A DNA stretch of 64,000 bases, from contig NZ_JAQGLB010000001.1 in the NCBI RefSeq assembly GCF_027853965.1, positions 62,001 through 126,000 on the forward strand. The letters run 5' to 3'. Below, in pieces: positions 17,757-25,322 of the stretch; position 1 is the stretch's first letter, and each line of letters starts with the position of its first letter. Origin of the DNA: Saccharopolyspora indica (GTDB taxonomy: Bacteria > Actinomycetota > Actinomycetes > Mycobacteriales > Pseudonocardiaceae). The position numbers and the translations under genes are program-made. Below the pieces are notes generated by a model. That model saw nothing but the letters and a program-made list of their open reading frames with translations, did no database searches and was not told the DNA's origin.

Positions 17757-17775
17757 CGATACGTCAGAAGTATCG
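17757..17775. promoter_or_regulatory. LysR-type operator (ATAC-N7-GTAT)
   Basis: CGATAC-GTCAGAA-GTATCG, a perfect 6-bp inverted repeat with a 7-base spacer that embeds the T-N11-A LTTR recognition pattern. It lies between the LysR start (17748) and the divergent hydrolase start (17868). Confidence 0.7.
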
Positions 17776-17824
17776 CGGGACGCTTCGTCAGATATGGCTG
17801 TGGATGACGCCGGGGTCGCGGGTG

Positions 17825-17840
17825 TGACCTGATCAGGTCA
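17825..17840. promoter_or_regulatory. 16-bp perfect palindrome
   Basis: TGACCTGATCAGGTCA is a perfect 16-bp palindrome 27 bases before the hydrolase GTG. It could be a second regulator's operator, or the activation site for the adjacent LysR protein (it does contain T-N11-A spacing). Confidence 0.55.
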
Positions 17841-17867
17841 ACGATCACCTACCCGGAAGGGCTCCAC

Positions 17868-18731
17868 GTGAACCGCCCGTCCTCCTCCGAGACCGTCGTC
17901 GTCCTGGTGCACGGTGCCTGGCACAACGCGCTGCACTGGACCTCGACGCAGCGCGCCCTCGCTGGCCACGGCCTTGCCAGCGTCGCCGTCGACCTGCCCG
18001 GCAGCGGCCTCGGCGCGCCGGTGCCCAGCGGCTACCTCCAGCCCGGTCAGCCGGGGCTGACCAGTGAGAAGTCCGCGCTCGGCGACGTCACGGCGCAGCA
18101 CTCCGCCGATGCCGTGATCGATGCGCTGGTCGCTGCTCGCACGCGGTACCGCAACGTCGTCCTCGTCGCGCACAGCGCCGGAGGTTCGGCCGCGTCCGCC
18201 GCCGCGGAGCAGGCTCCGGAGCTGCTCGATCACCTCGTGTACCTCTCCGCGTTCGTCCCCGCGGGCCGACCCCGGTTCAGCGACTACATCGAAGCGGAGG
18301 AGAACGCCGGTGCCATCCGGATCCCGCCGCTGGGCGATCCGGCCGAGCTCGGTGCCGTCCGGATCAATCCGCTGTCCCCGGATCCGGCCGCGATCGAGCT
18401 CATCCGGCTGGCGTTCCTGAACGACCTCCCGGCGACCAGCCCGGACACCTGGCGCCAGTTCCTGCACCCGGACCACCCGTTCTCCAGCATGACCACGCCG
18501 GTCCCGGTCACCGCCGGGCGCTGGGGACGGCTCCCGCGCTCCTACATCAGGCTGACCGAGGACCTGGCCCTGCCGCCCGTGACCCAGGACCTGATGATCG
18601 CGGAGGCGGACCAGGTGGTGCCGGACGACCCGATCCAGGTGCGCTCCTTGCCCGGCGGCCACTCGCCGTTCGCGACCAGGCCCGCCGAACTGGCGGCGCT
18701 GCTCGCCGAGATCGCGCTGGCAGTCCGGTGA
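17868..18731 (+). CDS. alpha/beta hydrolase
   Basis: 287 aa. The oxyanion region VLVHGAWHN is at residues 12-20, the nucleophile Ser103 sits in AHSAGG, and PGGHSPF near 266 supplies the catalytic His. This HGAWHNALHW form matches the esterase/salicylate-esterase-like group seen beside exporters. GTG start with GGAAGG 6-8 bases upstream. Its stop overlaps the start of the DHA2 exporter (GTGA), so the two are a coupled pair probably controlled by the divergent LysR protein. Confidence 0.85.
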   Translation: MNRPSSSETVVVLVHGAWHNALHWTSTQRALAGHGLASVAVDLPGSGLGAPVPSGYLQPGQPGLTSEKSALGDVTAQHSADAVIDALVAARTRYRNVVLVAHSAGGSAASAAAEQAPELLDHLVYLSAFVPAGRPRFSDYIEAEENAGAIRIPPLGDPAELGAVRINPLSPDPAAIELIRLAFLNDLPATSPDTWRQFLHPDHPFSSMTTPVPVTAGRWGRLPRSYIRLTEDLALPPVTQDLMIAEADQVVPDDPIQVRSLPGGHSPFATRPAELAALLAEIALAVR

Positions 18732-20077
18732 GGATCGGCCGGAGGATCCTGCTGCCGGTCATCCTGTCCGGAACCTTCGTCCAGCTGTTCAGCGTGACGG
18801 TCATGCAGGTGGCCGTGGTGGACGTGCAGCGGGATCTCGGTGCCGGTGCGGGGGAGAGCCAGCTCGTGCTCGCCGGTTACACCCTCACCTACGCCTGCTC
18901 CCTGATCGTCTCGGCGCGGCTGGGAGACCGGTACGGCTACCGGCGGATGTTCGTCGCCGGGATGGCGCTGTTCACCGCCGCCTCCCTCGGATCGGCCGCC
19001 GCGCCGAGCGCTGGGGCGCTCGTGGTGGGCCGTCTCGCGCAGGGCGTCGGCAGCGGCCTCATGGCGCCGCAGATCCTGTCGATCATCCAGTCGGCGCTGC
19101 CCGCCGGCCGCCGTCCCGCCGCGTTGAGCGCGTTCGGCGCGACCATGGCGGCGGCTTCCATGGCGGGCCCGGTGCTCGGTGGCGTGCTGATGCAGCTCCA
19201 CCCGCTGGGCTGGCGGGCCGCGATGTTGCTGGTGGTGCCCGTGGGCGTCGTCGCCCTGGTGCTCTCCCCGGCGCTGCCGCGCGTCGAACCGGCGCGCGAG
19301 GCGAAGCGCATCGATCCGGTCGGCGCGAGCCTGAGCCTGGCCGGACTCGTCCTGCTGGTGCTGCCGCTGACCGCGGGCCGGGACGCCGGCTGGCCGATGT
19401 GGACGTGGCTGAGCCTGGCTTCGGCGGTGGTGCTGCTGACCGGTTTCGCGGTGTCCCAGCGGAAGGTGGCGGATCCGCTCGTCCACCCGGCCACCTTCGC
19501 CGATCCCGCGACGAGGTGGGGCCTGGCGATCGTCCTCGTCTTCAACGCGGGCGTGCCGTCCTTCACGCTGCTGCTGTCGATGCACCTGCAGGGCGCGCAG
19601 GGCTGGAGTCCGCTGGAGGCAGGGCTGGGCATCATCCCGTACGCGGCCGGGGCTCTCGTCGGCAGCGGGTTCGCGAACGTCCTGGGCAGCCGCTTCGGCC
19701 CGTGGGCCCTCGCCGGGTCGGCGGTCGCGATGGGGCTGGCGGCCATCGTCGTGGCGGCGACCATCGACGGTCCGCGGTGGCCGTACTGGTTCGCGCTGTG
19801 CCTCAGCGGAATCGGCTTCGGGGTGTTCACGGCTTCGGCGTTCACCCAGATCATCGCCCGGGTCGGCGCCGAGGCCGCCACCTCGATCTCCGGCCTGCTC
19901 CCGACGGCGCAACAGCTGGGCGGAACCCTGGGCGTCACGCTCGCGGGCATCGCCTACTCGGCGGCGGAGCACGCGATGTGGCACGCGATGGCGTACGAGG
20001 CGGCGGTGTTCGCACTGGCCGCGATCTGCACGACGAGACTGGCCGGAGCGGGGGTCCGCGCTCTCGCCGGGCGATAG
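18728..20077 (+). CDS. MFS transporter, DHA2 (drug:H+ antiporter) type
   Basis: 449 aa with about 14 hydrophobic segments, the DHA2/EmrB-QacA layout. Motif A is ARLGDRYGYRRMF near residue 73, and motif C (GPVLGGVLM) lies near 150-160. It follows the hydrolase in an overlapping junction. Likely exports a toxic compound, perhaps the substrate or product of the partner hydrolase. Specificity unknown. Confidence 0.87.
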   Translation: MRIGRRILLPVILSGTFVQLFSVTVMQVAVVDVQRDLGAGAGESQLVLAGYTLTYACSLIVSARLGDRYGYRRMFVAGMALFTAASLGSAAAPSAGALVVGRLAQGVGSGLMAPQILSIIQSALPAGRRPAALSAFGATMAAASMAGPVLGGVLMQLHPLGWRAAMLLVVPVGVVALVLSPALPRVEPAREAKRIDPVGASLSLAGLVLLVLPLTAGRDAGWPMWTWLSLASAVVLLTGFAVSQRKVADPLVHPATFADPATRWGLAIVLVFNAGVPSFTLLLSMHLQGAQGWSPLEAGLGIIPYAAGALVGSGFANVLGSRFGPWALAGSAVAMGLAAIVVAATIDGPRWPYWFALCLSGIGFGVFTASAFTQIIARVGAEAATSISGLLPTAQQLGGTLGVTLAGIAYSAAEHAMWHAMAYEAAVFALAAICTTRLAGAGVRALAGR

Positions 20078-20089
20078 CGCCGAGCCGCG

Positions 20090-20722
20090 TCAGGGGCGGG
20101 AATCCGTTGCGCGCAGGGCCACTTCGGCTGCGCGTTGCATCGCCTGGCGGGTTTCCCGCGGCGTCTGGTCGAGGCCGAGGCTCGTGATCGCCGCGGCGTT
20201 GATCGCGCCCATGAGCGCACCGACGGTCGCCGCCGCCGATGTCGCGTCGAGCAGGTCCGGGTAGGCGCGGTGCAATGCGTCGGCCAGCCGGGTCTGGGCG
20301 CTGAACAGCACGTGCAGCATCCGGGCCTGCACCGCCGGGTTCGTGACCACGAGTTCGGCGCGCAGCTCCGCCAGCCCGCTGGGCAGCTCGGTCGCCGAGA
20401 CGTTGGCGATCATGCTGTCGGCCGCTGCGGCGAGCACATCGCGGACGGATGACGCCGGGCCGCGGTCCTCGATCGCCCGCAGCGCGAGGCCGGTCCGGAC
20501 CTCGGCGTCGGCCAGCAGCACGTCCTCCTTGGTGGGGAAGTGCAGGAAGAACGTGCGCTTGCTGACGTCGGCGGCCTCGGCGATCTCGGCGACGGTCGTC
20601 CGGTCGTAGCCGCGCTCGTCGAACAGCCGGATCGCCGCTGTCACCAGCGCTTGGCGGGTGAGCTGCTTCTTCCGTTCGCGTCGGCCGGCCTCCACGCACC
20701 GGACCCTACCTTGCCGAGCCAT
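20090..20722 (-). CDS. TetR family transcriptional regulator
   Basis: 210 aa. The HTH domain is at about residues 20-65 (TRQALVTAAIRLFDERGYDRTTVAEIAEAADVSKRTFFLHF split across helices 1-4), followed by an all-helical ligand domain. Start ATG 20722 is adopted; GTG 20695 (VEAGRRERKK) is an alternative with the same HTH. It is convergent with the exporter and divergent from the SDR at 20774, and a repeat spanning 20726-20755 overlaps the promoter, so it probably represses itself and the SDR. Confidence 0.88.
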   Translation of the reverse strand: MARQGRVRCVEAGRRERKKQLTRQALVTAAIRLFDERGYDRTTVAEIAEAADVSKRTFFLHFPTKEDVLLADAEVRTGLALRAIEDRGPASSVRDVLAAAADSMIANVSATELPSGLAELRAELVVTNPAVQARMLHVLFSAQTRLADALHRAYPDLLDATSAAATVGALMGAINAAAITSLGLDQTPRETRQAMQRAAEVALRATDSRP

Positions 20723-20725
20723 GGA

Positions 20726-20755
20726 TTCACCAGGTATAAAAATGCACCAGGTGAA
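20726..20755. promoter_or_regulatory. operator candidate in the tetR-SDR divergent promoter
   Basis: TTCACC-N18-GGTGAA with internal direct repeats CACCAGGT at 20728-20735 and 20746-20753. A TATAAA -10 hexamer for the SDR (20735-20740) lies inside it, so bound protein would block transcription. Confidence 0.6.
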
Positions 20756-20773
20756 CTGAATGAGGAGGATGCG

Positions 20774-21748
20774 GTGGCGGAGCTGGCGGGACGCGCGGTT
20801 CTGGTGACGGGAGCCGGCCGGGGAATCGGTCGAGCCGTGGCGCGGTACCTGGCCGCGGCCGGGGCGAACGTCGTGGTCAACGATCCCGGCGTCGAAGTGG
20901 ACGGATCCGGGGGCGACGAGGGCGTCGCGGCCGCGGTCGTCGAGGAGATCCGCGCTGCGGGCGGCCGTGCGGTCGCCGACACCGGCAGCGTCGCGGACTG
21001 GGCGGCGGCGCAGCGCATGGTCGAGCTGGCCGTCGCCGAGTTCGGCGACCTGCACGCGGTGGTCAACAACGCCACCGTCCAGGTGAACAAGGGCGTGGAG
21101 CGGTTGGGCGAGGCCGAGTTCGACGACGTGGTGGCGGTCAAGCTGAAGGGCACGTTCGCGGTGACCCGGTGGGCCGCCGCGCACTGGCGGCGCCAGTACG
21201 ACCGGGGAGCGCGCGTCGACCGGTCGGTCGTCAACACCGCTTCCGGGGCAGGGCTGCTCAACCCGCTTCCGGCGCAGACGAACTACGCGGCGGCCAACGC
21301 CGGGGTCGCGGCGATGACGACCGTGCACGCGCTGGAGCTGAAGCGGCTCGGGGTTCGGGTGAACTGCGTCAGCCCGTCGATGGTCCGCACCCGGCTGACG
21401 ACCGGGGTGCCCGGCATGCAGCAGGCACCGGAGGCGGGGCTGGACCCGAAGGACCCGGTCACCGTGGCGCCGCTGGTCGCTCACCTCGTCGACCCGGACT
21501 GCGCGCTGTCCGGTCAGGTGCTCTCGGTGCGCGGCGGTTCGATCGCGGTCAACCACGGCTGGAGCGGTGGCGACCGGATCGACAAGGACGGGCAGCTCTG
21601 GACGACCGGTGAACTCGCCGAAGGCCTGGCGGGGCTGGACCTGGAGGACCCGTTCGACCGGCTGGCCACGGCCATCGGCGGCGCGCTGGGTGCCGAGGGC
21701 CGGGAGCGGTTCGAGGAGCTGGTGAACGCCAACCTCGACGCGGTGTGA
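20774..21748 (+). CDS. SDR family oxidoreductase with altered active site
   Basis: 324 aa; the N-terminal two-thirds is a short-chain dehydrogenase with cofactor motif TGAGRGIG at residues 12-19 and NDPGVEVDGSGG near 36, as in MFE-2/17-beta-HSD4-type enzymes. Ser157 and Tyr171 are present, but the YxxxK lysine is Asn175 (YAAAN) and NNAG reads NNAT. Without the Lys, normal hydride-transfer chemistry should be impaired. A C-terminal ~80-residue extension follows SVRGGSIAVN. GTG start with GAGGAGGA upstream. Confidence 0.8.
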   Translation: MAELAGRAVLVTGAGRGIGRAVARYLAAAGANVVVNDPGVEVDGSGGDEGVAAAVVEEIRAAGGRAVADTGSVADWAAAQRMVELAVAEFGDLHAVVNNATVQVNKGVERLGEAEFDDVVAVKLKGTFAVTRWAAAHWRRQYDRGARVDRSVVNTASGAGLLNPLPAQTNYAAANAGVAAMTTVHALELKRLGVRVNCVSPSMVRTRLTTGVPGMQQAPEAGLDPKDPVTVAPLVAHLVDPDCALSGQVLSVRGGSIAVNHGWSGGDRIDKDGQLWTTGELAEGLAGLDLEDPFDRLATAIGGALGAEGRERFEELVNANLDAV

Positions 21749-21766
21749 CGGGGCCCGTTGGCCCCG
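21749..21766 (+). terminator. short hairpin after the SDR
   Basis: CGGGGCC-CGTT-GGCCCCG, a 7-bp GC stem with a 4-nt loop starting one base after the stop codon. Beyond it, 21767-22000 shows no gene and no clear repeat. Confidence 0.55.
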
Positions 21767-22000
21767 GGTCGACGGGCTCGTCCGTCAGAACGGCCGGTCG
21801 GCACGTGTGGCGCAGGTCAATGACGACCGCCCTGGGCGGACGGTCGATTCCGGACGATTCGTACAGTCGAGGCCAATGGCCCTCGTGCCGTATCCGCGGG
21901 GTGCGGGACGGGACGTCTGGTGAGCGGAGGTGGCGAAGTCGCTGCCACCCGGCACCGCGCTGAGGGTTGACGTCACACCCGCCGACACGAAAGTGCTGCC

Positions 22001-22807
22001 ATGCTCGAATCGAACTCGTCCCGCTCCGCGGCGTCCCGCCGCACGTTCCTCGCCGCCACCCTGGTCGGCGGAGCGACGCTCACCGCCTGCGGAACCGCCG
22101 ACGCGGAGGTGCAGAACATCGAAGAACACGGGGTCGCGCCGGAGGAATTCGCCGAATCGCACGAGATCGTCGTCGACATCCTGCTCTACGACGGGATGAC
22201 GGCGCTCGACGCCATCGGCCCTTACGACCTGCTGAACTACGTCCCGAACCTGACCATGCGCTTCGTCGGGCTCACCGCCGAACCGGTGCTGACCGACTCG
22301 GGCCTGCTGCGCCTCACCCCGACGCACACCACGGCCGAGGCGCAGAACGCGGATGTGCTGCTCGTGCCCGGCGGGCCCTCCGCCAAGTCGATGACCGAGA
22401 GCCGCGTGCTCGTCGACTGGGTGAAGCAGTCGGCGAGCACGGCGACCTGGGTCGTCTCGGTGTGCACCGGTGCGTTGATCCTGGGCAGCGCCGGAGTGCT
22501 GGGGGGCCGACCGGCGACCACGCACTGGGTGGCGATGAAGGCGCTCACCGGTTTCGGTGCGGAGCCGCGTCCGGAGTCGCGCATCGTCCGCTCGGACAAC
22601 GTGGTGACCGCGGCCGGTGTCTCGGCGGGGCTCGACGCCGCGCTGTGGCTGATCGGCCGGTGGCGCGGGTCCGCGGCGGCCGAAACGGCGCAGCTGTGCA
22701 TCGAGTACGACCCGCACCCGCCGTTCGACAGCGGGCACTACAGCAACGCTCGCGAGGCGACCAGGACCGCTGCCGCCGACCTGCTCTCGCAGGCGCTGAA
22801 GCGCTGA
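22001..22807 (+). CDS. DJ-1/PfpI family protein, exported lipoprotein
   Basis: 268 aa. A twin-Arg-like N-terminus (SRRTFLAA, Arg13-Arg14) and lipobox TLTAC with Cys30 suggest export and lipidation. The DJ-1/PfpI domain begins near residue 55 (VVDILLYDGMTALDAIGPYDLL) and holds the nucleophile Cys155 in SVCTGA. The layout is like isonitrile hydratase (InhA) and the amidase part of GlxA-type regulators, but there is no AraC HTH. Most InhA-like proteins are cytosolic, so an extracellular lipoprotein form is unusual. Confidence 0.8.
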   Translation: MLESNSSRSAASRRTFLAATLVGGATLTACGTADAEVQNIEEHGVAPEEFAESHEIVVDILLYDGMTALDAIGPYDLLNYVPNLTMRFVGLTAEPVLTDSGLLRLTPTHTTAEAQNADVLLVPGGPSAKSMTESRVLVDWVKQSASTATWVVSVCTGALILGSAGVLGGRPATTHWVAMKALTGFGAEPRPESRIVRSDNVVTAAGVSAGLDAALWLIGRWRGSAAAETAQLCIEYDPHPPFDSGHYSNAREATRTAAADLLSQALKR

Positions 22808-22812
22808 GGCGA

Positions 22813-22846
22813 TGACGGGTGCTCGCCCGGCAGCGAGCACCCGTCA
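22813..22846. terminator. bidirectional terminator
   Basis: Perfect 14-bp stem (22813-22826 with 22833-22846) and 6-nt loop between the convergent DJ-1 and hydrolase genes. Confidence 0.85.
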
Positions 22847-22850
22847 CCGG

Positions 22851-23717
22851 TCAGTCCAGGACCCGCCCGAGGAAGCCGCGCAGGTAGCCGGCGACGACGT
22901 CCAGGTGGCTCTCCAGCAGGAAGTGCCCGCCGTCGATCAGGTGCACCTCCGCGTCCTCGGCGTCACGGGCGAAGGCCTGCGCGCCCGCCGGGCCGAAGAT
23001 CTCGTCGTTGCGGCCCCACACGGCCAGCACCGGCACCTCGCTGGTGCGCAGGAATTCGTGCAGCAGCGGGTAGAGCGCGCGGTTGTGCTGGTAGTCGTGG
23101 AACAGCGCCAGCTGGATCTCGTCGTTGCCCTCGCGGGAGATGCGGGCGAAGTCGTGCTCCCAGGTGTCCGGGCTGACCACGCTCGGGTCGGGCACGCCGT
23201 GCAGGTACTGCCAGCGGATGGCCTCGAAGCTCAGCGCGGCGCGGACGGCGGGCTCGGTGTCGGGGCCGGGGTTGGCCCCGTAGGCCCAGAGCCCGGCCCA
23301 GAACGAGTCGACGAAACCGTCCTCGTAGCCGTTGCCGTTCTGGGTGACGATGGCGGAGATCCGTTCCGGGTGCGCGAGCGCGAGGCGCCACCCGATGGGA
23401 GCGCCGTAGTCCTGGACGTAGATCGCGTAGCGGTCCAGGCCCAGCTGGTCGAGCAGCCCGGAGGTGAGCTCGGCGAGCGCGTCGAAGGTGTAGGTGAACT
23501 CGGCCGCGGAAGGCGCGGCGGAGTGGCCGAAGCCGAGGTGGTCCGGCGCGATCACGTGGTAGTCCCCGGCCAGCAGCGGGATGAGCTCGCGGAACATGAA
23601 CGAGCTGGTGGGGAACCCGTGCAGCAGGACGATCGCGGGAGCGTCGGCGGGGCCGGCTTCGCGGTAGAAGATCTCGTGGCCGTCGACGACGGCGGTCCGG
23701 TGGTGCACCGAGCTCAT
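22851..23717 (-). CDS. alpha/beta hydrolase, haloalkane dehalogenase/epoxide hydrolase-like
   Basis: 288 aa. HGFPTSSF near residue 33 forms the oxyanion region; the nucleophile is Asp103 in VQDYGAP rather than Ser, as in haloalkane dehalogenases and epoxide hydrolases; WGRNDEIF near 232 and GGHFLLE near 262 provide the acid and His. The halide-binding Trp after the nucleophile is Tyr here, so epoxide or other ester substrates are as likely as haloalkanes. Divergent from the CGNR protein, with one copy of a duplicated 30-bp repeat only 4 bases from its start. Confidence 0.83.
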   Translation of the reverse strand: MSSVHHRTAVVDGHEIFYREAGPADAPAIVLLHGFPTSSFMFRELIPLLAGDYHVIAPDHLGFGHSAAPSAAEFTYTFDALAELTSGLLDQLGLDRYAIYVQDYGAPIGWRLALAHPERISAIVTQNGNGYEDGFVDSFWAGLWAYGANPGPDTEPAVRAALSFEAIRWQYLHGVPDPSVVSPDTWEHDFARISREGNDEIQLALFHDYQHNRALYPLLHEFLRTSEVPVLAVWGRNDEIFGPAGAQAFARDAEDAEVHLIDGGHFLLESHLDVVAGYLRGFLGRVLD

Positions 23718-23720
23718 TTT

Positions 23721-23750
23721 CTAACCCCTTTGAAGGTCTGATCCGGTTAG
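23721..23750. promoter_or_regulatory. operator candidate CTAACC-N18-GGTTAG, copy 1
   Basis: Thirty-base element beginning 4 bases upstream of the dehalogenase-like start. The right half GATCCGGTTAG is identical in copy 2. Confidence 0.65.
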
Positions 23751-23777
23751 CTGCTCGCCATGCAAGCACGCGATCAG

Positions 23778-23807
23778 CTAACCTGTCAAAGGGTTCGATC
23801 CGGTTAG
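23778..23807. promoter_or_regulatory. operator candidate CTAACC-N18-GGTTAG, copy 2
   Basis: Same half-sites and spacing as copy 1, 57 bp away, ending 14 bases before the CGNR start. The inner sequence differs except GATCC beside the right half-site. Confidence 0.65.
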
Positions 23808-23821
23808 GAAGGAAGTGCCTG

Positions 23822-24301
23822 GTGGAAGCGCTGCTGGACCTGCTCAACAGCAGGCCGCTGATCAACGGAGCGGAACAGGACGCGCTCGCCGACCCGGCCG
23901 GAGGCAAGCGCTGGGCGCGGGAGCACGGCGGCGAGGGCAGCCCCGAAGAGCTGGCGCTGCTGCGCGAGGCGCGGGACGCCTTGCGGGACGTGGTGTGCGG
24001 AGAACGCCCGCCCACCGCGCTGAACCCGCTGCTCGAAGGGGTGCGCCAGATCCCGGAGGTCACCCGGGACGGTCTTCAGTGGACGGTCGAGTCGCCCCCG
24101 CACGCCCGCCTCGTCGTCGAGGTGATCCTGGCCTGGGCGGCCACCGAGCAGCAGCTGCCCGGCCGCCTGCGCCCCTGCGCGAACGAGAAGTGCCAGCTCT
24201 TCCTGCTCGACCGGAGCAGGGCCAACCGGGCCCGCTGGTGCTCGATGGCCACCTGCGGCAACCGGGAGAAGGCCCGCCGCCACTACAACCGAACCCGCTG
24301 A
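23822..24301 (+). CDS. CGNR zinc-finger (ABATE-domain) putative regulator
   Basis: 159 aa. An N-terminal ABATE-type helical domain is followed by the C-terminal CGNR zinc finger at about residues 117-155: CANEKC and CSMATCGNR give two Cx4C pairs and the name-giving CGNR, then a basic tail RREKARRHYNRTR-like. Such proteins are predicted stress-induced transcription factors. Relatives usually start with a longer ABATE domain, so this N-terminus may be shortened. GTG start with AGGAAG upstream. It probably binds the paired repeats in the shared promoter. Confidence 0.83.
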   Translation: MEALLDLLNSRPLINGAEQDALADPAGGKRWAREHGGEGSPEELALLREARDALRDVVCGERPPTALNPLLEGVRQIPEVTRDGLQWTVESPPHARLVVEVILAWAATEQQLPGRLRPCANEKCQLFLLDRSRANRARWCSMATCGNREKARRHYNRTR

Positions 24302-24334
24302 CCCGCGTCGCCGGGCGCTGAGCGGGAGCCGTGG

Positions 24335-25222
24335 TCAGCTGGTGCGGTTGGCGTGCCACATGGTGTGCTCCCGGCTGATCGCCGATTCCGCGTCGACCAC
24401 CTCGTCGGACCACTGCTGTTCGGTCAGGTCGCGGTCGAGCAGGTCGTGGACCGTCGCCAGTTCGTGGGAGGCCATCACGTACGCCGTGGCGGTCGTGCTG
24501 TGCTGGCGGGTGGCGCTCCACGCGGCGATCGCCGAGATCGCGGCGGCCACGATGCCCGCCAGGTCGAAGTCGACCACGCCGATCGCCTTGGCCAGCGCGC
24601 TGGCCACGCCGAGCACCTCCATGGTCAGCATGATCGTCCGGAAGATCCGCGCGCGGCGCTGGTGGAAGAGCGCCTTGGCGGCGTACCACTTCTGCTGGTC
24701 GTGCACGCGGCCGGTCAGGTAGGCCGCCTTGCGCTCGGCCAGCGGGGCGGCGCGGAGAGCGCGCATGTTGCCGGTGATCGCCGAGGAGGTGTTGGGCAGC
24801 AGCAGGACGCCGGGCTTGTCCTTCTGCAGGGCGCGGATGCGCGAGACGAACTCGTCGTCGGCGCCTTCGGAGCCCAGCGCGAACGGCGCGGCTCCCACGG
24901 CGTAGCGCCAGGTCAGGGTCTTCACCGACTCGGCGAGCGCCCGACCCTCGTACCAGACCCTGTCCGGCCGCGACCCGGCGGTGGCCATCTCGATCACCAT
25001 CACCCCGACCAGCGCCAGCGCGGTCCCCAGCGCGAACACGTCGAAAGCGCCTACTCGCACGGAGAACGCGGCGAACACCGCAGCCGACACGGTCAGCAGC
25101 AACTGCGCGCGGACGCCCCGCAGGTAAGAGCGCTGCTGCCGCACCGAAGCCGTGTCCGCCGCCTGGAACAGCCCCGGGTAGTCGTCGTCGCTCAACGTCC
25201 GAAGCTGATCGGTACTCGACAT
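24335..25222 (-). CDS. SLATT / DUF4231 domain membrane protein
   Basis: 295 aa with four hydrophobic segments in two pairs: about residues 40-60 and 65-85, then about 205-225 and 230-250, with cytosolic helices between and after. The order fits DUF4231, a member of the SLATT group (two-TM domains predicted to form pores as effectors in nucleotide-signalled conflict systems). ATG with TGGAG upstream. It lies 100 bases downstream of a membrane protein with a Rossmannoid domain on the same strand, possibly its sensor or enzyme partner. Family call is moderate; defence role is inference. Confidence 0.7.
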   Translation of the reverse strand: MSSTDQLRTLSDDDYPGLFQAADTASVRQQRSYLRGVRAQLLLTVSAAVFAAFSVRVGAFDVFALGTALALVGVMVIEMATAGSRPDRVWYEGRALAESVKTLTWRYAVGAAPFALGSEGADDEFVSRIRALQKDKPGVLLLPNTSSAITGNMRALRAAPLAERKAAYLTGRVHDQQKWYAAKALFHQRRARIFRTIMLTMEVLGVASALAKAIGVVDFDLAGIVAAAISAIAAWSATRQHSTTATAYVMASHELATVHDLLDRDLTEQQWSDEVVDAESAISREHTMWHANRTS

Positions 25223-25322
25223 GCGCACTCCATGACTCGGGAACCCCCAGTGAATCCTGGCCGAACCACCCACCGGAAGAGGCCGTTTCGGCACAACTCC
25301 CCGGACCGGGTGATCCAGGCGA

